Source of the DNA: Bacteroidota bacterium
GTDB taxonomy: Bacteria > Bacteroidota > Bacteroidia > AKYH767-A > OLB10
Direction of reading: 5' to 3'
Assembly: GCA_016721435.1 (NCBI GenBank)
Contig: JADKIC010000023.1
Span: 1 to 64,000 of the forward strand
DNA: 64,000 nucleotides
Shown here: positions 1 through 9,910 of the stretch, in pieces
Position numbering within the stretch: position 1 is the stretch's first letter
Layout of the letters: each line of letters opens with the position of its first letter
Program-made: the position numbers and the translations under genes
Notes under the pieces: model-generated
What the model was told of the DNA's origin: nothing
The model's database searches: none
The model's input: only the letters and a program-made list of their open reading frames with translations

Positions 1-905
1 GATAAGGAAGGTGACCTGCCTGACGCTGGATACCTACATCACATCCGCTTACGTTGTTACCGCTTACGGTATGATTAATTCCTTCTGCTACGATACCAAA
101 ACCTTCGCTCGTGCTGGTTTGTACATAGCCGCTTATCGTGTTGTTCTGTACTGCTCCAAAGGCGAACATCTACATTACCTGCTAATACACCTTCAGGAAT
201 ACCGCGATACCCACGATATCACGCATCTACAATTGGAAGGGTTCCGCTTACATTATTATTCTCGATGATCATACGACCTGCGCCGGTGGCTGCTCCGATC
301 CATTTGGACCTTGATCTCCATGCCAAAGCGGACTGTTGTTCAGCAGCGTGTTGCCACTTACTACGTTCTCACCAGACCTTGCATGCCAACGATTCCGATT
401 CCGTTATCGCCGTTATCGTGTACATTGTTATTGATCATTGAAACATCGATGCTGTTCCATCCCCGAAGTTCGATACCACAACAGCTGTTACCATATACAT
501 GGCAATCCAGCGATCGTGATGTTCTTTCAGTCCGTTCCAGATCACAATACCGCGTCTTCACGGTATGACCGGTGGATGTCACCGAGGTCCGATCAGCACT
601 GTATTCACAGGAGCGTTCGCATAAAATCCGCTACCGCCTACGTTATTCTGAAGCGTTACATTTTGTACCGTTAAATTATTACTTACCACCGATACCATAG
701 ATACCTGCGTCAGCATTTCCGCTTGCGCCTGCATAATCCTGTACCGTCAGTTTCTTGATCGTTACATTGGATATAACATTGTTGATCGTGATTCCTTTAC
801 CTGTTCCTACAAGACCTGTTCCATCGAGATCGTTCCCCGACTCACTGGCTCCCTGAAGGTAAGATTGGTCAATGACCACTCTTTCGTTGTAACTGCCATC
901 AGCCG
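1..905 (-). repeat. Module S, copy 4 (cut by the window edge)
   Basis: Fourth copy, about 2520 bp from copy 3. Several in-line deletions relative to copy 1 are visible, for example near 152, 195 and 225. Confidence 0.75.
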
Positions 906-2394
906 CTTCTATCACATCATTCGCATTTGCGGCCGCGATAGCGCTGTTTATGGTCAGGTAATATATAGTTCTGTGGGTATTAATGTACAGGGTAAATAAA
1001 TCAGATTTCCTAAGCAGGCATTATCCGGCTTATGATGTAAACTGTTTCAAGTGAGTACGACCTGCTCTCCGCTCATTGCTGAAGGAAGCTGTAAGCCCGA
1101 ACCTACATCAAAGTTGTTTTCCTGAATATCAACATCAACCTGACCAGCAAGACATCGTTGTTAATGCACCTGCTCCTGCACCTATCAAATGAAGTGTATG
1201 CTGGGAATGTTGAGTCTGATGAAGTACCTGTCTGATCATCCAAACGAATGAAAGTTCCGATTCCTGCATTGAAGTCATTCTCATTGCCCCGATCCACCGA
1301 TTGTAAATGTTCCGATGTTAGCCGCATCATTATCATGGTTATGGAAAGATAACCCTGTGCCACCCGGTGTGCCTGATCCATTGAAGGTATTGTTGGTGAT
1401 CACACCCGTTGATTTGCCAAATACGATGGCATTTGAATTCGTACCCCAGTCGACTTCGTATTTACTGCGATGTGATGATGGGTCGTTGAACCGGCCAATG
1501 GTGTAAATCCGTTGTTATCTGGTAACCGGTATTGTAGTTCTCCGGCTTATCGCCCACTGGTGGTTGCTGAAAGTAATGCCCGTTACTGCTGTTGTTCTGA
1601 AGTTGTGATTATTCTTCGACGTAATACCGTTGTATTCGGTGCAGGATGTTTTGCGAATGTGGCATCGAATGTATTTCCCGAGATGGTGATCACACCCGGC
1701 TCCTCTGCATTCATATCGGAGGATTTCTCTACTCCGCCTCCGTTAAAGTTATTGTTGGTAATATCACATTGCCATTATTGCCAAAGCGAACTACCACATC
1801 GTGGTTGATGGTCTGGAAAGTGTTACCACTGTATGTTCCTCCTGACTCATCTGTGGCTACGGCTGCACGGAAGAAGCGCGGCTGACCGAAGCCATCGTTC
1901 ACTACTCCACCTACTGTGTTACCTGTAACCAGTACATTGTTCACACCACCTGATGCGATTCTGCAATTCGTTGACCGCCATAGTTAATACTGATCGCGTT
2001 TCTGTTTCCATAAGATCCGAAGGAGGCTGCACCACTGCTACCAATCGCTTCGATATCATTATCTGTTATAGTCAGATTATTCATGGTGGTCGCACTGGCG
2101 ATGATCGCGCTGTTCAGCTTGGTCATATCCACCTTTGAAGTTGAAATTATCTATCGTAACACCCGCTACCGACACATCAAACAAGGTCGGCTTTCCACTC
2201 ACTGTTCCTGTGAAGTTAATCACCGGCTTAGGAGTGCCACCATTTAATGTCACCAGTTTGTTTACCAATACCTGTTCATCATAATTTCCGCTGCTCACAT
2301 TCAGGACATCACCTGCTGTTGCCGCGTTGATCGCACTTTGAATGCTGCAATACCAGTTGCCTGTATTCTGATTCTGTACTGCGCCACCTGCAAC
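906..2394 (-). repeat. Module L, copy 2 (heavily frameshifted)
   Basis: Corresponds to 4568-6051. The part near 950-1080 diverges, while 1320-2390 is close to identical but interrupted by many short indels, leaving only ORF fragments. Confidence 0.75.
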
Positions 2395-3427
2395 ACTTGC
2401 AGGAACATCTCTCGTATCAATAGTATTACTTAAAGTGTTTCCGGTTACGGTTACTCCACATGTTGCAGGTGAGTTACCACGACCGAAATAAGTATCAGCC
2501 AAATTCGACTGATCGCCATCTCGGGATAAGGTGCATGACCTGACTGACGCTGAATACCTACATCACATCCGCTTACGTTGTTTCCGCTTACGGTATGATT
2601 AATTCCTTCCGCTACGATACCAAAACCTTCGCTCGTGCTGGTTTGTACATAGCCGCTTATCGTGTTGTTCTGTACTACTGCTCGTAAGGAACATCTACAT
2701 TACCTGCTAATACACCTCTGCGGAACTTCGCGATACCTACGATATCACGTGCATCTACAATTGGTAAAGTTCTGCTTACATTATTATTCTCGATGACTAC
2801 ACGACCTGCGCCGGTGGCTGCTCCTGATCCATTTGGATTTTTGATCTCCATGCCAAAGCCCGACCGTTGTTCAGCAGCGTGTTGCCACTCACGTTCTCAC
2901 CGGACCCTGCATGCCAACGATTCCGATTCCGTTATCGCCGTTATCGTGTACATTGTTATTGATCATTGAAACACCGGATGCTGTTCCATCCTGAAGTTCG
3001 ATACCACAACAGTTGTTACCATATACATGGCAATCCATGATCGTGATATTTTCTTTCAGTCCGTTCCAGATCACAATACCTCGCGCTCCTACGGTATGAC
3101 CGGTGGATGTCACCGAGTCGATCAGCACTGTATTCACAGGATCGTTCGCATAAAATCCGCTACCGCCTACGTTATTCTGAGCGTTGCATTTTGTACCGTT
3201 AAATTATTATTACCACCGATACCATAGATACCTGCGTCAGCATTTCCCGCTTGCACCGGCATAATCCTGTACCGTCAGTTTCTTGATCGTTACATTGGTG
3301 ATACCATTGTTGATCGTGATTCCTTTACCTGTTCCTACAAGACCTGTTCCGTCGAGGATCGTTCCTGACTCACTCGCACCTTGCAGTGTTAAAGATTTGT
3401 CGATCACTACGCGCTCGTTATACGTAC
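2395..3427 (-). repeat. Module S, copy 3
   Basis: Third copy, about 1140 bp from copy 2. One extra C near 3243 and one missing base near 3179 break the frame. Other small indels occur around 2690, 2720 and 2890 when compared with copies 1 and 2. Confidence 0.8.
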
Positions 3428-3534
3428 CATTTCCTGCTTCTAAAACATCTCCTGCAGTAGCAGCATTTACTGCAGCCTGAATAGTGCAATAAGTATTGCT
3501 TGTATTGAGATTGGTTACTAAACCGGAACCCGCA

Positions 3535-4567
3535 ATTGCAGGAACATCTCTGGTATCAATGGTATTACTTAATGTATTTCCGGTTACGGTTACTCCACAT
3601 GTTACAGGTGAGTTACCACGTCCGAAATACGTATCCGCTAAATCATTCTGATCGCCATCTCCCGGATAAGGTGTATGACCTGACTGACGCTGGATACCTA
3701 CATCACATCCGCTTACGTTGTTTCCGCTTACAGTATGATTAATTCCTTCCGCTACGATACCAAAACCTTCGCTCGTACTGGTTTGTACATAGCCGCTTAT
3801 CGTGTTGTTCTGTACCACTGCTCCGTAAGGAACATCTACATTACCTGCTAAAACTCCTCTGCGGAATACCGCGATACCTACGATATCTCGTGCATCTACA
3901 ATTGGTAAGGTTCTGCTTACATTATTATTCTCGATTACTACTCGACCTGCGCCGGTAGCTGCTCCTGACCCGTTTGGATTTTTAATCTCCATCCCAAAGC
4001 GACCGTTGTTCACTAATGTGTTACCACTTACAACGTTCTCACCCGGACCTTGCATTCCAACGATTCCGATTCCGTTATCGCCGTTATCGTGTACATTGTT
4101 ATTGGTCATGGTTACACCGGATGCTTTTCCATCCTGAAGTTCGATACCACAACAGTTGTTACCATATACATGGCAATCCATGATCGTGATGTTTCTCTTT
4201 CAGGCCGTTCCAGATCACGATTCCTCGCGCGCCTACGGTATGACCTGTTGAAGTCACCGAGTCGATCAGTACGGTATTCACAGGACCGTTCGCATAAAAT
4301 CCGCTACCACCTACGTTATTCAATATCGATACATTCTGTACCGTTAAATTATTATTACCACCGATACCATAGATACCAGCGTCAGCATTTCCGCTTGCGC
4401 CTGCATAATCCTGTACCGTCAATTTCTTGATCGTTACATTGGTGATAGCATTGTTGATCGCGATACCTTTACCTGTTCCGACAAGACCGGTTCCGTCGAG
4501 GATAACTCCTGACTCACTCACACCTTGCAGTGTCAATGATTTGTCAATCACTACACGCTCGTTGTAA
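3535..4567 (-). repeat. Module S, copy 2
   Basis: Second copy of the 1 kb module. The anchor for DCHVYGNN lies near 4163, about 2515 bp from copy 1. A single extra T near 4193 shifts the frame relative to copy 1. About 110 bp of linker (3428-3534) separates it from copy 3. Confidence 0.8.
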
Positions 4568-6051
4568 GTACCTGCAGAAACCTGGATAACATCACCTGCA
4601 TTCGCAGCAGCAATTGCGCTACTGATCGTCAGATAAAAAGTGTTTTGTGTAAGGTTATGAACAGGATCAGAATAAACAATACTACCCAGACATCCATTAT
4701 CAGGAATATGGTGTAAAGCTGCTTCCAGAGAAGTCAGTTGAGGAACTGACATTGCAGAAGGAAGTTGCAAACCGGAACCTACATCAAACGTATTGTTATG
4801 TACCGAAAGATTTAAGGTCCAGCACGCCATTGTTGTTGGCCAGCCACCGGTACCGGGATAGATTGGGAAAGTAGATCCTGTTGAGGTGCCGGTTTGATCA
4901 TCCAGTCTGATAAAAGTTCCGATGCCTGCATTGAAGTCATTCTCGTTTCCTGCACCACCAATTGTAAATGCACCAAAAGTAGCGGCGTCATTATCATGGT
5001 TATGGAAGGATAATGCTGTGCCACCCGGTGTGCCTGATCCGTTGAAAGTATTATTGGTCACTATCGCATTGTTCTGTACCTGAACGATCGTGTTCGAGTT
5101 CGAACTGATCGACTTCGTATTGACTGCGATATGATGATAGGTCGTTGAACCGGCCAATGGTGTAACTCCGTTGTTATCTACAGTAACTGTATTGTAGTTC
5201 TCCTGGCTTATCGCCCACTGATGGTTGCTGAAAGTATTGCCCGTTACTGCTGTTGTTCTGAAGTTATAATTATTCTTCAAACGCAATACCGCTGTACCCG
5301 GTGCTGAGGAGTTCGCGAAGGTAGCATCGAATGTATTGCCTGAGATGGTGATCACACCCGCTCCTGCATTCATATCGGATATCTCTACTCCGCCTCCGTT
5401 AAAGTTATTGTTGGTAATATCTACATTGCCGTTACCAAAGCGAACTACGACATCGTGATTGATGGTCTGGAAAGTATTACCACTGTAGGTTCCTCCTGAC
5501 TCATCCGTGGCTACTGCTGCACGGAAGTAACGTGCCTGACCGAAGCCATCGTTTAATACACCACTCACCGTGTTACCGGTTACCACTACATTGTTCACAC
5601 CACCTGATGCGATTCTGTAATTTGTTGGACCGCTATAGTTAATGCTGATCGCGTTTCTGTTTCCATAAGATCCGAAAGTTGCTGCACCACTGCTACCGAT
5701 CGCTTCAACATCATTATCTGTTATGGTTATATTATTCAGGGTGGTCGCACTGGCGATGATCGCGCTGTTCAGCTTGGTCATATCCACCTTGAAGTTGAAA
5801 TTATCTATGGTCACTCCGGCTACTGATACATCAAACAAAGTAGGCTTTCCACTCACTGTTCCTGTGAAGTTAATCACCGGCTTGGGTGTGCCACCGTTTA
5901 ATGTCACCAGTTTATTTACCAATACCTGTTCGTCATAATTTCCGCTACTCACATTCAGGACATCACCTGCTCTTGCCGCGTTGATCGCACTCTGAATGCT
6001 GCAATACCAGTTGCCTGTATTCTGATTCTGTACTGCGCCACCTGCAACACT
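4568..6051 (-). repeat. Module L, copy 1 of the beta-helix gene
   Basis: About 1.5 kb segment running from NTGNWYCSIQSAINAA to DVIQVSAGTYN, with the VSGKPTLFDVSVAGVTIDNF and GNENDFNAGIGTFIRLDD stretches. It is repeated at 906-2394 with high identity in most of its length. This copy is open throughout, which makes it the best template for the damaged copy. Confidence 0.8.
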
Positions 6052-7078
6052 TGCAGGGACATCTCTCGTATCAATCGTATTACTTAAAGTATTTCCGGTT
6101 ACGGTCACTCCGCATGTTACAGGTGAGTTACCACGTCCGAAATAGGTATCTGCCAAATTCGACTGATCGCCATCTCCAGGATAAGGAAGGTGACCTGACT
6201 GACGCTGGATACCTACTTCACATCCGCTTACGTTGTTTCCGCTTACAGTATGATTGATTCCTTCCGCTACGATACCAAAGCCTTCGCTCGTGCTGGTTTG
6301 TACATATCCACTTATCGTGTTGTTCTGTACTACTGCTCCGTATGGAACATCTACATTACCTGCCAATACGCCTCTGCGGAATACCGCGATACCTACGATA
6401 TCACGTGCATCTACAATTGGTAAAGTTCTGCTTACATTATTATTCTCGATGACTACGACCTGCGCCGGTGGCTGCTCCTGATCCGTTTGGATTTTTGATC
6501 TCCATGCCAAAGCGACCGTTGTTCAGCAGCGTGTTGCCACTTACTACGTTCTCACCAGGACCTTGCATGCCAACGATTCCGATTCCGTTATCGCCGTTAT
6601 CGTGTACATTGTTATTGATCATTGAAACACCGGAAGCTGTTCCATCCTGAAGTTCGATACCACAACAGTTGTTACCATATACATGGCAATCCATGATCGT
6701 GATGTTCTCTTTCAGTCCGTTCCAGATCACAATACCTCGCGCTCCTACGGTATGACCGGTTGAGGTCACCGAGTCGATCAGCACTGTATTCACAGGACCG
6801 TTCGCATAAAATCCGCTACCGCCTACGTTATTCTGAAGCGTTACATTTTGTACCGTCAAATTATTATTACCACCGATACCATAGATACCTGCGTCAACAT
6901 TACCATTTGCACCGGAATAATTTTGTACCGTCAGTTTCTTGATCGTTACATTGGTGATAGCATTGTTGATCGTGATTCCTTTACCTGTTCCGACAAGACC
7001 GGTTCCGTCGAGGATGGCGATTGCTTCGCCTGCTCCTTCGAGGGTTAACGATTTATCAACTACGACACGTTCATTGTA
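6052..7078 (-). repeat. Module S, copy 1 (N-terminal) of the beta-helix gene
   Basis: About 1 kb segment encoding the YNERVV-DKSLTL start, the GNNNLTVQNV and DCHVYGNNCCGIEL turns and the SGNTLSNTIDTRDVP end. The same DNA recurs at 3535-4567, 2395-3427 and 1-905. Copies differ by scattered substitutions and indels. Confidence 0.85.
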
Positions 7079-7426
7079 TGAACCGTTATCGATATAGATG
7101 GTTTCTCCACCGAGGGCCTGAGAGATCGCGAAGTTAATAGTCGCATAAGGGGCTGCCGCAGTTCCTGCATTGGCGTCATTACCAACTGCAGTTGTAAAGA
7201 CATCACCAACTGTACTATTGTCATTCACATAAATCTGAGCGTTCATCTGACCTGCAGACAGACCAATGAAAGCCAGAAGTAATGACCATCGTTTAATTGA
7301 AAAAGAAAAAGTATTTGTCACCTCCCTTAAAGAGATTAAACAAAAGAACATCATCTTTTTCATCGTCCACCATTGGCGGAGGAGAGATTTCGACTCAATG
7401 AATTGAGGCTGTAGTTGTTGTTTCAT

Positions 7427-8161
7427 AGGTATAAAGGTTGTTTGGTATATACGATTTATGTTGTAGCAAATGGATAATAATTAAAATCTAAATAAATAAA
7501 GTAGTTCGACTTTCTCTCGAAGGAGAAAGTCATATTTATGATATCCATATAAAAATCGCTTAAAGGCAATATGTTTTGTGAGTTAGTAAAAGTTGTTCAT
7601 ATCTGAAAACCGAAATAAAATCAACAGAAAGAATCCAGTGATCATAAACCGATTTATCAGAAAGGAGTTGCAAGTTAAAAATCTAATATATACCCTGCAA
7701 GGTTTATTTTAATTTTGATCAAAATCATATCCATTAATAAATTATAGCATTGATTATCAGTGATTATAAAGATTTTATGAAATTGCGAATTATCAACAGG
7801 CTGTAAGATTCGCCCATAATTTGGTGGGATTTGCCTTGAAAATTTCTGCTTTGAAGTAATATCTGGAAATTTTAGAAACATCTTTCTAACCCATCGCGCC
7901 ATTGTTTTAGCAAATTCACACTACCTAAAAAACCGGAACTTAAATGTATAGCTTAGTGTTTAATTTTCTTAGAACTTATTAAAACTTATGGCTACACTTA
8001 ATTCCTAATACTTTTAATCTTAAGGCGCAGAAAAATCAAAATTAACGGCATTGCTGTTAAACAACACGGGGAATTTACTCCATACTTCAATCGCATTGCG
8101 GTGACGGATGACGATGTAGTAGGTGTTGCCGATAATGGTAGCACTCCGAATGGTGAATCTG
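7427..8161. other. Intergenic region with no convincing gene
   Basis: About 735 bp, AT-rich, between the beta-helix gene and the L,D-transpeptidase gene. A minus ORF of 75 codons (7675-7902) has no recognisable features. Bases 8035-8160 are open on the plus strand and read KINGIAVKQHGEFTPYF-like text, but there is no start or family match that I recognise. The only structured site is the hairpin at 7508-7531. Confidence 0.5.
7508..7531. other. Perfect 9-bp hairpin upstream of the beta-helix gene
   Basis: GACTTTCTC, six-base loop TCGAAG, then GAGAAAGTC. It lies about 80 bp upstream of the beta-helix start and some 630 bp downstream of the transpeptidase stop. No T-run follows, so a 5' leader structure or operator is as likely as a terminator. 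Confidence 0.4.
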
Positions 8162-8923
8162 CTATAAAAACAAATAATGACCTTCCCTGTCAACCCGAAT
8201 ATTCAATTTCTTCTTCCCGGAGAAGAACAGATCATAGCCAGACTTTAGATTACGCCAAAAATTTAAAAGTGTATTCTCCATATTTTGCATGACATGCTTT
8301 TGCATATTTTCATCATTCATCTTGAACGGAAAAACGTAAACAGGTATTTTTCGCTGACCTGCTTGCCGGGCATAAGCAGCATATAAATAGATTTCTTTGA
8401 TAAAATTGTCCGTCATTGGAAGGCAACCAATAGTGACGCATGACCCATGAATAAAAATGTCGCTGCCGGGATCTGTTGCATTACTCTTTCGTAGATCGGA
8501 ATCATTTGGATAATTGAGACCGAGGGACAAATAAAAACTACTGGATGGATTGAAGCGATTTATATGATAAAAGCCTTCGGGCACCTGACCATCTCCTGAC
8601 ATCCGCTTAGGGCCAGGTTGACCTGAACTTGCACAAATAGGGTATTCAGTTAAAAGGGAGTAAAAAGGGTCACTATTTTCCTTTGCATAAATCTCTAAAA
8701 CTTTCTCCTTTTTAAAAGCTACAATAATTATATTCAATTTATCCCTTGAAATTTTCCGCATTTGTAATTCTTCGTTAATTAAAGCGTTCTTTTCATTGTA
8801 GGCTTTCTGAACCCTGCTAAATTTCCTTTGTTCGGTTAAAAAATTGGTTTGACCTAATGATACAGATACCCACGATGAATATGATAACACTAAAATAAAT
8901 TTCAATATAGAGTTATTAAACAT
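8162..8923 (-). CDS. L,D-transpeptidase (YkuD/YafK-like), secreted
   Basis: A 253-residue protein with an N-terminal hydrophobic export signal ending near SLGQ. Its C-terminal half reads like the YafK/ErfK branch of YkuD enzymes: SSGQPGPKRMSGDGQVPEG, YPNDSD, then the catalytic block IHGSCVTIGCLPMTD, in which the His of IHG and the Cys of IGC are the expected active-site residues. Such enzymes cross-link peptidoglycan or attach proteins to it in the periplasm. The Arg that usually follows the catalytic GC motif is not obvious here, where the next residues are LPM. The gene precedes, in the same direction, nothing closely spaced. The polysaccharide deacetylase gene lies 124 bp upstream, so the two may form a cell-wall unit. 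Confidence 0.85.
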   Translation of the reverse strand: MFNNSILKFILVLSYSSWVSVSLGQTNFLTEQRKFSRVQKAYNEKNALINEELQMRKISRDKLNIIIVAFKKEKVLEIYAKENSDPFYSLLTEYPICASSGQPGPKRMSGDGQVPEGFYHINRFNPSSSFYLSLGLNYPNDSDLRKSNATDPGSDIFIHGSCVTIGCLPMTDNFIKEIYLYAAYARQAGQRKIPVYVFPFKMNDENMQKHVMQNMENTLLNFWRNLKSGYDLFFSGKKKLNIRVDREGHYLFL

Positions 8924-9047
8924 AAATTATATGTAGAAGAGTTCGAATAACTCAAGGGTATAATTTTTTAACGGCTATTTCAATACTGTTATTGTGATCT
9001 CCAATACCAAAGGAGATAAAAACCAATTACATCAACACTGTCAAAAA

Positions 9048-9656
9048 TTACTTAGGAAAAGATCTAAAAACGTACCCACCTTCACTATAGAATCGCAGCA
9101 CTTTCGGCAACACTTCCAGCATCCGTGGCCCGGCTTTCACGCTGTCATGGAAAACGATGATGGAACCGTTTTTCGCATGGTCGATTACATTTTTCTCTAA
9201 TTGTTTCGCTGAAACCTTTTCATCAAAATCACCGGTGATCACATCCCACATGATGATGCGGTACCTTTTACGCAATGCAATAAGGGTGCGTGGTGTCAGT
9301 TTACCGTATGGAGGGCGAAAGAGATCAGAGGAAATTACACGACCTGCTTCCTCCACATCTTTGATGTAATGATCTGCAGAGACCTTCCAGCTATTGGGAT
9401 GGGTGTTGGAATGATTCCCTACCCTATGCCCTTCTGTCAATATGCGTTTGTAGAGATCAGGGTGTTTGCGAACGTTTTCACCAATACAAAAAAAGGTGGC
9501 TTTGGCATTGTACTCCTTCAGCAAATCCAGTACCTTATTAGTTATTTCGGGCTGTGGGCCATCGTCAAAAGTCAGATACAAGACTTTTTCCTTCCGTGAC
9601 ATTTGCCAGGTGACACCGGGATAGGCAAGGCGGAGGAAGAAGGGCGGGGAAACCAT
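9048..9656 (-). CDS. Polysaccharide deacetylase (NodB domain)
   Basis: A 202-residue, nearly domain-only carbohydrate esterase family 4 protein. NodB motifs appear in order: TFDDGP (catalytic Asp and metal Asp), HSNTHP (metal-binding His residues), RPPYG, the DVITGDFD region, and IVFHDS near the C-terminus. Such enzymes remove acetyl groups from N-acetylglucosamine in peptidoglycan or exopolysaccharide. No clear signal peptide is seen, although the first 16 residues are hydrophobic. The start ATG at 9656 is followed by MVSPPFFLRLAYPG, common for Bacteroidota members of this family. The upstream gap to the DUF2723 gene is filled by a GAATTCA repeat element. Confidence 0.92.
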   Translation of the reverse strand: MVSPPFFLRLAYPGVTWQMSRKEKVLYLTFDDGPQPEITNKVLDLLKEYNAKATFFCIGENVRKHPDLYKRILTEGHRVGNHSNTHPNSWKVSADHYIKDVEEAGRVISSDLFRPPYGKLTPRTLIALRKRYRIIMWDVITGDFDEKVSAKQLEKNVIDHAKNGSIIVFHDSVKAGPRMLEVLPKVLRFYSEGGYVFRSFPK

Positions 9657-9661
9657 GTTTT

Positions 9662-9694
9662 AATTCAGAATGCAGAATTCAGAATTCAGAATTA
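9662..9694. repeat. 7-bp tandem tract (CAGAATT)n
   Basis: Four or so units of a 7-bp repeat that contains GAATTC, starting a few bases upstream of the deacetylase start. The same tract occurs inverted at 9852-9886 and in several places inside the atp operon. Confidence 0.8.
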
Positions 9695-9851
9695 ATTGTT
9701 AAGTATGTAGTTTTAAGGATTCAAAACATGGGAGGGGTTCAAAATTTTGAGTTCCGCCATGTTCTGAAATTAGCCTCCACCTGCAGGAAATTTTGAGCCC
9801 TCCAGGCAGGTACTGAATATTACACCGATTCATTCTCTCCAGGGGGGGGGC

Positions 9852-9886
9852 AATTCTGAATTCTGAATTCTGAATTCTGAATTCTT
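9852..9886. repeat. 7-bp tandem tract (AATTCTG)n, inverted relative to 9662
   Basis: Five units of the opposite strand of the same 7-bp repeat, after a run of nine to ten G. With 9662-9694 it encloses about 160 bp, so the pair could form a long stem. Confidence 0.8.
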
Positions 9887-9910
9887 AACCTGCCTGCCGG
9901 CAGGCAGGTT
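9887..9910. repeat. 24-bp perfect palindrome overlapping the DUF2723 stop codon
   Basis: AACCTGCCTGCC followed immediately by its reverse complement. It overlaps the TAA stop (9909-9911) of the minus-strand DUF2723 gene and could act as terminator or mRNA 3'-end stabiliser. A copy with one mismatched pair lies at 30743-30766. Confidence 0.8.

Larger units (their letters stand above)
1..7426 (-). pseudogene. Giant secreted parallel beta-helix repeat protein (frameshifted, runs off left edge)
   Basis: This is one locus read in several frames. The N-terminus at 7426 carries a signal-peptide-like stretch (inner Met at 7363, hydrophobic core, NAQ at the end). It is followed by right-handed beta-helix repeats rich in NNxxxxNxV and GNTxxN patterns, as in secreted parallel beta-helix (NosD/pectate-lyase-like) proteins. 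Open segments are 7426-6440, 6510-4159, 4181-3237, then short pieces at 3137-2889, 2502-2077, 2132-1941, 1944-1729 and 915-679. Paralogous modules show the breaks directly: two bases missing near 6458, one extra T near 4193, one extra C near 3243. Indels become much denser below 3.2 kb. The C-terminus lies outside the window, so I cannot say whether it has a T9SS domain. The pattern fits sequencing or assembly error in a repeat array better than slow decay, but real pseudogenisation is possible. A role as a surface adhesin or polysaccharide-binding protein is inference. Confidence 0.75.

Noticed and set aside
7675..7902. Minus-strand ORF of 75 codons
   Set aside because: AT-rich, no recognisable motif, no promoter box; looks like chance.
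8101..8292. Plus-strand ORF beginning MTDDDVVGVADNG
   Set aside because: Its second half is antisense to the L,D-transpeptidase gene and no start signal is evident, though 8035-8160 reads somewhat protein-like.
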